Positions 15,397 through 19,343 of a stretch of DNA of 19,343 bases are shown one piece after another. The notes beneath the pieces were generated by a model, which worked only from the letters and a program-made list of their open reading frames with translations, ran no database searches and was not told the origin of the DNA. Both the position numbers and the translations under genes were made by a program. Each line of letters opens with the position of its first letter. Position 1 is the stretch's first letter. Source of the stretch: FEN-1297 sp046704255 (GTDB lineage: Bacteria > Bacteroidota > Ignavibacteria > Ignavibacteriales > Ignavibacteriaceae); assembly GCA_046704255.1 (NCBI GenBank), contig JBJKSH010000245.1, positions 1-19,343 on the forward strand. The letters are read 5' to 3'.

Positions 15397-15494
15397 AAGA
15401 AATTTATTTATAATGCAAAAAATTTGGCTGATAGACTAAGGTTAGGTAAATTTGTATTCAAATTTTATTAAGGTTTACTTTAAATTACTTTTAA

Positions 15495-15523
15495 TAGATT
15501 GTTCCAGACGGCAGAATTATATT
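15495..15523 (+). promoter_or_regulatory. Candidate promoter of tRNA-Ser(CGA)
   Basis: TATATT (15518-15523) is placed about 15 nt before the tRNA, matching the layout of the other tRNA-Ser promoter. The hexamer 17 nt upstream, TAGATT, is a poor -35. Confidence 0.35.
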
Positions 15524-15538
15524 TTTTCCCTAAAAGCC

Positions 15539-15629
15539 GGAGAGATGCTAGAGTGGTTGAATAGGCTGGTCTCGAAAACCAGTGTAGGGTTTATCTCTAC
15601 CCAGGGTTCGAATCCCTGTCTCTCCGCCA
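15539..15629 (+). tRNA. tRNA-Ser(CGA)
   Basis: This is a class II tRNA of 91 nt with encoded CCA (15627-15629). Acceptor GGAGAGA (15539-15545) pairs with TCTCTCC (15619-15625), discriminator G. Anticodon stem CTGGT/ACCAG encloses loop CTCGAAA with anticodon CGA, which reads UCG. The long variable arm GTAGGG...CTCTACC and the T arm CAGGG TTCGAAT CCCTG are complete. Confidence 0.96.
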
Positions 15630-16076
15630 ACCTTTACTATGCCTTTGACTGCAGGCTAACAACGTAATAATTATTTCTGTCGTTGGTAAATTGAGTAAGA
15701 AATATTTACCTTAATTTCCAGCCTTCTAATTTTACAATTCTTCTAATCTAATATTCATACAACAATTGGTAATATTAAATTTGTTTTTACAAAGGATTCT
15801 GACTTATACGTTTTGTATATATATAGCGTTTGTGATTTAGGATAACGTTTCAACTTTATAAACCTTTTGTCACAACAAGCCAAAATTTAATTATTATTTT
15901 ATACGGGATAAAAAAGAATTACATTTTTAATTAACTAAACTTTAGCATAGCTATTTTTAATAATGAAAGCTTAACAGAGTTAATTTAAATTTATAAAGTC
16001 TTAATGCAGTATGGCATAACTGATGAAACTTTAACGTTGCCGGTTATGATTGTCGAATATTTTACGGGAGGTTTAA
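15630..16076. other. Intergenic region before the cupredoxin gene
   Basis: About 450 AT-rich bases contain no gene that I can support. A weak hairpin (CAACG ... CGTTG) follows the tRNA at about 15660-15680. A loose promoter-like pair TTGTCA (15867-15872) and TTATTA (15891-15896) with 18-nt spacing may serve the downstream gene through a long leader. The GGGAGG ribosome site of the cupredoxin gene ends the region. Confidence 0.5.
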
Positions 16077-16706
16077 ATGAAACTACTCAATATATTTAGC
16101 ATTTTAACTTTAATATTAGTATTTGCTGATTTAATTTACCCGCAGACTTCTTATACTATACAAGCGTCTAATTTTAAATTTAATCCGTCATCCGTAACTA
16201 TATTCCAGGGTGACACAGTAAATTGGGTTTGGGTAGAAGGAACGCATACAACTACATCGAATAACACTACTGGTGCCGGTGTTTGGAACTCCCCACTCGA
16301 TCAGAGCCATACTTCCTTTAGCCGGGTATTTAATCATACAGGTGTTTTCTCTTATTATTGTGTGTATCACCGCAGTATAGGTATGGTAGGCACAATTACA
16401 GTTGAATCCCCTGCTTCTGTAAAATTAAATAACCCTATTGCAGATAGTTACAACCTTGAACAGAATTATCCTAATCCTTTTAACCCAACTACGGAAATTA
16501 ATTATTCTTTACCTAAATCTTCTTTTGTGAATATTAGTGTATATAATTTACTTGGTGATAAAGTAAGTACATTAATTAACCGGAAACAAAGCGCGGGAAA
16601 ATATTCTGTGGAATTTAATGCAGGCAACTTGCCCAGCGGAGTTTATTTTTACAGCATTCAAGCAGGAAACTTTTCAGACACAAAGAAGCTTGTATTATTA
16701 AAATAA
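16077..16706 (+). CDS. Secreted cupredoxin-like protein with T9SS sorting domain
   Basis: The 209 residues divide into three parts. A signal peptide covers 1-23 and a plastocyanin/cupredoxin-like domain about 25-111. A type IX secretion C-terminal sorting domain covers about 125-209, with YNLEQNYPNPFNPTTEINYS followed by VYNLLGDKV, LPSGVYFYS and the terminal KKLVLLK. All four type 1 copper ligands are in place: His57 (GTHTTTS), Cys95 and His98 (YYCVYH), and Met103 (GMVG). A blue-copper electron carrier exported to the cell surface or medium is therefore likely. The sorting domain is cut off by the type IX machinery during attachment or release. The ATG has GGGAGG about 6 nt upstream. The gene stands alone, converging on the LacI-type regulator. 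Copper binding and redox role are inferred from motif alone. Confidence 0.92.
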   Translation: MKLLNIFSILTLILVFADLIYPQTSYTIQASNFKFNPSSVTIFQGDTVNWVWVEGTHTTTSNNTTGAGVWNSPLDQSHTSFSRVFNHTGVFSYYCVYHRSIGMVGTITVESPASVKLNNPIADSYNLEQNYPNPFNPTTEINYSLPKSSFVNISVYNLLGDKVSTLINRKQSAGKYSVEFNAGNLPSGVYFYSIQAGNFSDTKKLVLLK

Positions 16707-16736
16707 ATAAAATTATTTACCCTATAAAAAAAATTT

Positions 16737-17744
16737 TCATGTAGAATCCCTAATAATTAAATCCGCATTTAGTATTATGGTTTTAGGTTCAATTATTTTT
16801 TTATCTGCTTCGATCGTTTCAATAAGTATTTCAGCAGCCTTTTTACCCATCTCAAACGACGGCTGGTTTACAGCGGTTATAGGCGGATCAACAAGCGTCA
16901 TTATTTTATTATTGGAAAAACCTACAATTCCAATCTCATCGGGAATTTTTATATTTGCTTCTCTAATTCTTTGATAAGCCCCGATAGCCACACTGGCATT
17001 TACTGCAAAAATTGCATCCGGTATTTTTTTATTTTTTAACAAATTATTCATCTCATTATACCCGTCTGTTTCGTCAAGTCCGCCGAACTGAATTAACTCC
17101 TTATCTATAGAAAGCCCTCCGCTTTTTAATGCTTTTTTATAACCGTTAAATCTTTCCCTGCATATTTCCAGAATTTGCGGGCCGGCTAAATGAGCAATAC
17201 GTTTATAGTTTTTATTTAATAGATGTGTTACAGCCATGCAGGCACTTTTTGCATTATCAATTATTACTTTGCTTGTTAATAAATTTTTACTTGCACGATC
17301 AAAAAAAACCAGCGGAGTTCCGTTATCAATTATTTTTTGAAAATGATCCGCATTCTTTGTATTCTGGGAAATGGAGGCAATAATTCCTGCAACTCTTTGC
17401 TGCATTAAAGTACCGGTATTTATAACTTCCCTTTCGTAATTTTCATTTGATTGGCAAACTAAAATTGTATACCCCGAATTGTAAGCAACTTCTTCTATTC
17501 CGCTGATGGCGGATGAAAAAAAATCGTGCTTTATTTCCGGAACTATTACTCCGATAATTTTAGACTTGTTGCTTTTTAAGCTTTGAGCTATCGGGTTTGG
17601 CTTGAAATTAAGTTTTTCCGCAACTTTTAAGATTTGTTTTTTAGTTGAATCTTTTATATCCGGATGATCACTTAACGCACGGGAAACAGTAGAGGGAGAA
17701 ATCCCCAATTTTTTTGCTATGTCTATAATGGTAGTATGTTTCAT
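16737..17744 (-). CDS. LacI-family transcriptional regulator
   Basis: This 335-residue protein starts with a LacI helix-turn-helix (TIIDIAKKLGISPSTVSRAL, 5-24) and a hinge helix with NPIAQSLKS (50-58). From about 60 a periplasmic-binding-protein-like sensor follows, with IIGVIVPEI, GIIASISQ, PLVFFDRAS and IGIVGFSNN. Such proteins usually repress sugar-use genes and release DNA on binding a sugar. The hinge leucine that inserts into the operator is kept (Leu56). No sugar transporter or glycosidase gene is next to it, so its targets are not visible here. A direct repeat 18-37 nt before the start codon may be its own operator. The ATG at 17744 has no clear Shine-Dalgarno, but no other start fits the HTH. 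Confidence 0.93.
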   Translation of the reverse strand: MKHTTIIDIAKKLGISPSTVSRALSDHPDIKDSTKKQILKVAEKLNFKPNPIAQSLKSNKSKIIGVIVPEIKHDFFSSAISGIEEVAYNSGYTILVCQSNENYEREVINTGTLMQQRVAGIIASISQNTKNADHFQKIIDNGTPLVFFDRASKNLLTSKVIIDNAKSACMAVTHLLNKNYKRIAHLAGPQILEICRERFNGYKKALKSGGLSIDKELIQFGGLDETDGYNEMNNLLKNKKIPDAIFAVNASVAIGAYQRIREANIKIPDEIGIVGFSNNKIMTLVDPPITAVNQPSFEMGKKAAEILIETIEADKKIIEPKTIILNADLIIRDST

Positions 17745-17761
17745 TTAATATATTTTTTTAA

Positions 17762-17781
17762 CAATCGTTACCGCAATCGTT
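17762..17781. promoter_or_regulatory. Candidate operator of the LacI-family gene
   Basis: The octamer CAATCGTT occurs at 17762-17769 and again at 17774-17781, a 12-bp period. It lies immediately upstream of the regulator gene, where an autoregulatory site would be expected. The repeats are direct rather than the usual palindrome, which lowers confidence. Confidence 0.4.
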
Positions 17782-18243
17782 TTTAACTTACAAACTTAAA
17801 TTTATTTTGTCAAGGTGTTATTGTTATTAACAGTACGTAATCTTTAGAAAAGTGTTACCGTAAATAATTCCTTGTGCCTAAATAATTTCCCTGGAAGAAT
17901 GTATAATGATTTGCCGCCTATTTAAAACCTAAAATATTGAATTACATAGTAATGACTATTATGATTTAACCTCATAACAAACAAATTTTATTATTATTGC
18001 AATCATTGAAGATCAGTAAGTATATTCTTATGTTAAAAATATTAAAAAAGTTCAAAGCCGTTTTGAAGCAACAAATTATTTAACGAATTTATTTTTAAGT
18101 TTTAGAGAAGCGGCATCCCGAAAAATTCTTAATAGTGTATTCATTCAAAAATATTCGATTGGAAATCGGATAATAAAAAATTCCCTATTCAATTCCCTAC
18201 TTTAACCCAAAAAGCAATTTAAATTATTGGAGCATATAAAAAC
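17782..18243. other. AT-rich intergenic region left of the tRNA remnant
   Basis: About 460 bases show no gene that I can support on either strand. There is a small palindrome TGTTATTAACA at about 17826-17836 and a short direct repeat of AATTCCCTA around 18179-18200. By the integration model this is host chromosome that once lay downstream of tRNA-Gln. Confidence 0.5.
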
Positions 18244-18280
18244 AATAAAGCTTGAAAAACGAACCTTTTCAAGCTTTATT
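18244..18280 (-). terminator. Strong terminator of the former tRNA-Gln gene
   Basis: AATAAAGCTTGAAAA (18244-18258) pairs perfectly with TTTTCAAGCTTTATT (18266-18280): 15 bp over a 7-nt loop. On minus it is followed by GTTTTTATAT, a T-tract. It begins 2 nt after the tRNA remnant, so it is the expected terminator of the tRNA gene that was split here. Confidence 0.8.
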
Positions 18281-18282
18281 AG

Positions 18283-18327
18283 CTGCCCCGTCAGGGTTCG
18301 AACCTGAACTTTTCTGATCCAGAGTCA
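18283..18327 (-). pseudogene. 3' half of tRNA-Gln(CTG): attachment-site remnant
   Basis: Read on minus, the fragment starts with TGA of the anticodon stem (tRNA positions 29-31) and loop CTCTGGA, with anticodon CTG at 18322-18320. It then has stem TCAGA, variable AAAGT, a complete T arm TCAGG TTCGAAC CCTGA, the 3' acceptor strand CGGGGCA and discriminator G. The 5' half (acceptor, D arm, first two anticodon-stem bases) is absent: the sequence beyond 18327 cannot form it. CCA is not encoded, unlike the two tRNA-Ser genes, which may be decay. A half tRNA beginning in the anticodon arm beside an integrase gene is the usual footprint of site-specific integration. Confidence 0.85.
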
Positions 18328-18365
18328 TCGGGATTCTTTGATTTCTCGTTCATTTTCAATGTAAT

Positions 18366-18400
18366 TTGGAAAAGTACATATAGAATACATACACTACATA
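18366..18400 (+). promoter_or_regulatory. Candidate integrase promoter with TACATA repeats
   Basis: TTGGAA (18366-18371) and TACACT (18390-18395) are 18 nt apart, a weak sigma-70-like pair. Overlapping them, TACATA occurs three times (18375-18380, 18386-18391, 18395-18400) with about one helical turn between copies. These could bind the recombinase or a directionality factor. Confidence 0.3.
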
Positions 18401-18415
18401 CAAGGAGTAATAACC

Positions 18416-19343
18416 ATGTATGTAGCAAAAATTCCAAGATCGAGCTTTTACCAAATAGTCTATTTCGTTGGCGGTAAAAGGACAACCAGGTCAACAAAAA
18501 AAAGAACCCTTGAAGAAGCAGAGCAAGAGTTACAAAAATTTCAGAATTCTTTATCGTCAACAGATAAAGTAATTCAAATCGATAACGGTTCCAAAAATAA
18601 ATTATCCCTCAAAGATTTCCAAACGGAATACGTTGAATATATTAGCCCAATTAAATCGAAGAAATATTTAGTATCAATTAACCTTTCTTTCAGTCAATTT
18701 ATTTCCTTTTGCGGCAATAAAAATATTGAAGATATTACAACACTTACAATTGATAAATTTATCACTTCCACTTTTGGAAGAACCCAGCGCGGAGCCCATC
18801 AATATTACCGCACTCTAAAAGCTGCTTTTAATAAAGCTCTGCAGTGGAATTATATTACTGTAAATCCATTTACAAAAGTAAAATTTCCAAAACTTTCTAA
18901 ATCATATCCTACTTTTATTACCGAAGATGATTTGTTTATGATTGTTTCTAATACTCCCTATCAATACTTAAAAGATATTTTCATTACTGCTTTTTATACA
19001 GGCTTACGACTTGGCGAAATAATAAATATGAAATGGTCCTGGATTGACTTTTCTCAAAATCAGATTGTTGTGCAATGTTCTAATGAATTCCAAACTAAGA
19101 GTAAAAAAGAAAGAGTTGTTCCCATGGCTAATAAAGTCCATTTAATCTTATCAACTCGTTTTCATTCTAATCTTCATGGTCCGGATGAATTTGTTTTTTA
19201 CCATTTCAAGTATCGAAAGCTTCATCAAGAAACTATAAGCAAGCAATTTAAAGATGTTGTACGGAAACTTAATCTAGATGATAAAATACATTTTCACACT
19301 TTACGTCATTCATTCGCTTCAATATTGGTTCAGCGTGGTGTGT
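18416..19343 (+). CDS. Tyrosine recombinase/integrase, C-terminus outside window
   Basis: 309 residues are visible. Residues 1-45 resemble the arm-type DNA-binding domain of phage integrases (VYFVGGKRTTRSTKKRTLEEA). A core-binding SAM-like domain covers about 64-155. The catalytic domain begins near 165: the first arginine is Arg198 in YTGLRLGEI, the beta-hairpin lysine lies in TKSKKERVVPM (227-237), and the box II histidine and arginine are His294 and Arg297 in HTLRHSFAS. The last His/Trp and the nucleophilic tyrosine lie beyond the edge. The ATG at 18416 has AAGGAG 8 nt upstream. The gene points away from the tRNA remnant into the element. It would catalyse integration and excision at tRNA-Gln. 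Confidence 0.95.
   Translation, partial: MYVAKIPRSSFYQIVYFVGGKRTTRSTKKRTLEEAEQELQKFQNSLSSTDKVIQIDNGSKNKLSLKDFQTEYVEYISPIKSKKYLVSINLSFSQFISFCGNKNIEDITTLTIDKFITSTFGRTQRGAHQYYRTLKAAFNKALQWNYITVNPFTKVKFPKLSKSYPTFITEDDLFMIVSNTPYQYLKDIFITAFYTGLRLGEIINMKWSWIDFSQNQIVVQCSNEFQTKSKKERVVPMANKVHLILSTRFHSNLHGPDEFVFYHFKYRKLHQETISKQFKDVVRKLNLDDKIHFHTLRHSFASILVQRGV

Larger units (their letters stand above)
18283..19343. mobile_element. Left end of an integrated element (tRNA-Gln site), runs off window
   Basis: The element is bounded on the left by the 45-nt tRNA-Gln remnant, which is the shared core. It carries a tyrosine recombinase as its first gene. The other boundary and the cargo lie beyond 19343. Because the remnant has only the tRNA 3' half, the reconstituted complete tRNA-Gln(CTG), on minus, should lie at the right end. 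Whether this is a prophage, an integrative conjugative element or a small island cannot be told here. Confidence 0.75.

Noticed and set aside
15452..15667. Small plus-strand open frame
   Set aside because: It runs through the complete tRNA-Ser(CGA) gene and cannot be a real protein gene.
18283..18327. A functional tRNA gene, or a tRNA split by an intron
   Set aside because: The 5' acceptor and D arm are not found upstream on minus. The adjacent integrase explains the break better.
18291..18560. Minus-strand open frame with hydrophobic segments
   Set aside because: It overlaps the tRNA remnant and the integrase 5' end, which has a strong ribosome site and clear domains. The hydrophobic pattern is a by-product of antisense reading.
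1..19343. CRISPR array, insertion sequence, rRNA or a complete defence system
   Set aside because: No regularly spaced repeats, transposase genes, rRNA segments or restriction/toxin partners were found in the window.

Overview
The window looks like a low-GC member of the Bacteroidota/Ignavibacteriota side of the FCB group, most probably class Ignavibacteria. The best clue is the secreted protein at 16077-16706, which ends in a type IX secretion (T9SS) sorting domain with a YPNPFNPTTE motif, a form very common in Ignavibacteria. BshC (bacillithiol synthesis), a GLUG-repeat surface protein and the AT-rich intergenic DNA fit this. Shine-Dalgarno sequences are readable before several genes, and TTG starts are frequent. 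The assignment rests on protein style, not on a database comparison.

Layout. On the minus strand, 1-5225 holds a partial GLUG surface protein, an MGMT-like protein with a repeat-encoded lysine-rich tail, prfB (RF2) with a programmed +1 frameshift, and an AtuA-type gene pair whose small second gene carries an in-frame amber codon. On the plus strand, 5359-12310 is a long close-packed run: ymdB-like phosphodiesterase, a solitary DNA methyltransferase, folD, deoC, a small HicB-like gene, a TrmH-type tRNA methyltransferase, aroA and a MalK/UgpC-type ABC ATPase. Most junctions in the run are overlaps or gaps of a few bases. bshC (minus) and a radical SAM/SPASM gene (plus) diverge from about 14030-14230. 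Two tRNA-Ser genes (GGA on minus, CGA on plus) diverge at 15265-15629. A secreted cupredoxin-T9SS protein and a LacI-family regulator converge at about 16707-16736.

Right edge. From about 18283 the window enters an integrated element. A 45-nt 3' half of a tRNA-Gln(CTG) gene lies on the minus strand with its strong terminator still attached. Just inside it is a plus-strand tyrosine recombinase that runs off the window. This is the classic footprint of integration into a tRNA anticodon arm. It predicts that the element extends to the right and that the reconstituted full-length tRNA-Gln lies at its far end.

How the genes work together. Most of the plus-strand run is housekeeping: one-carbon metabolism, deoxynucleoside breakdown, tRNA modification and the shikimate pathway. 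The main points of interest are the tRNA-Gln integration junction, the amber-interrupted AtuA small subunit, the solitary methyltransferase translationally coupled to ymdB, and a short dispersed intergenic repeat. I found no CRISPR array, no rRNA and no clearly new multi-gene defence system inside the window. The cargo of the integrated element lies beyond the right edge.
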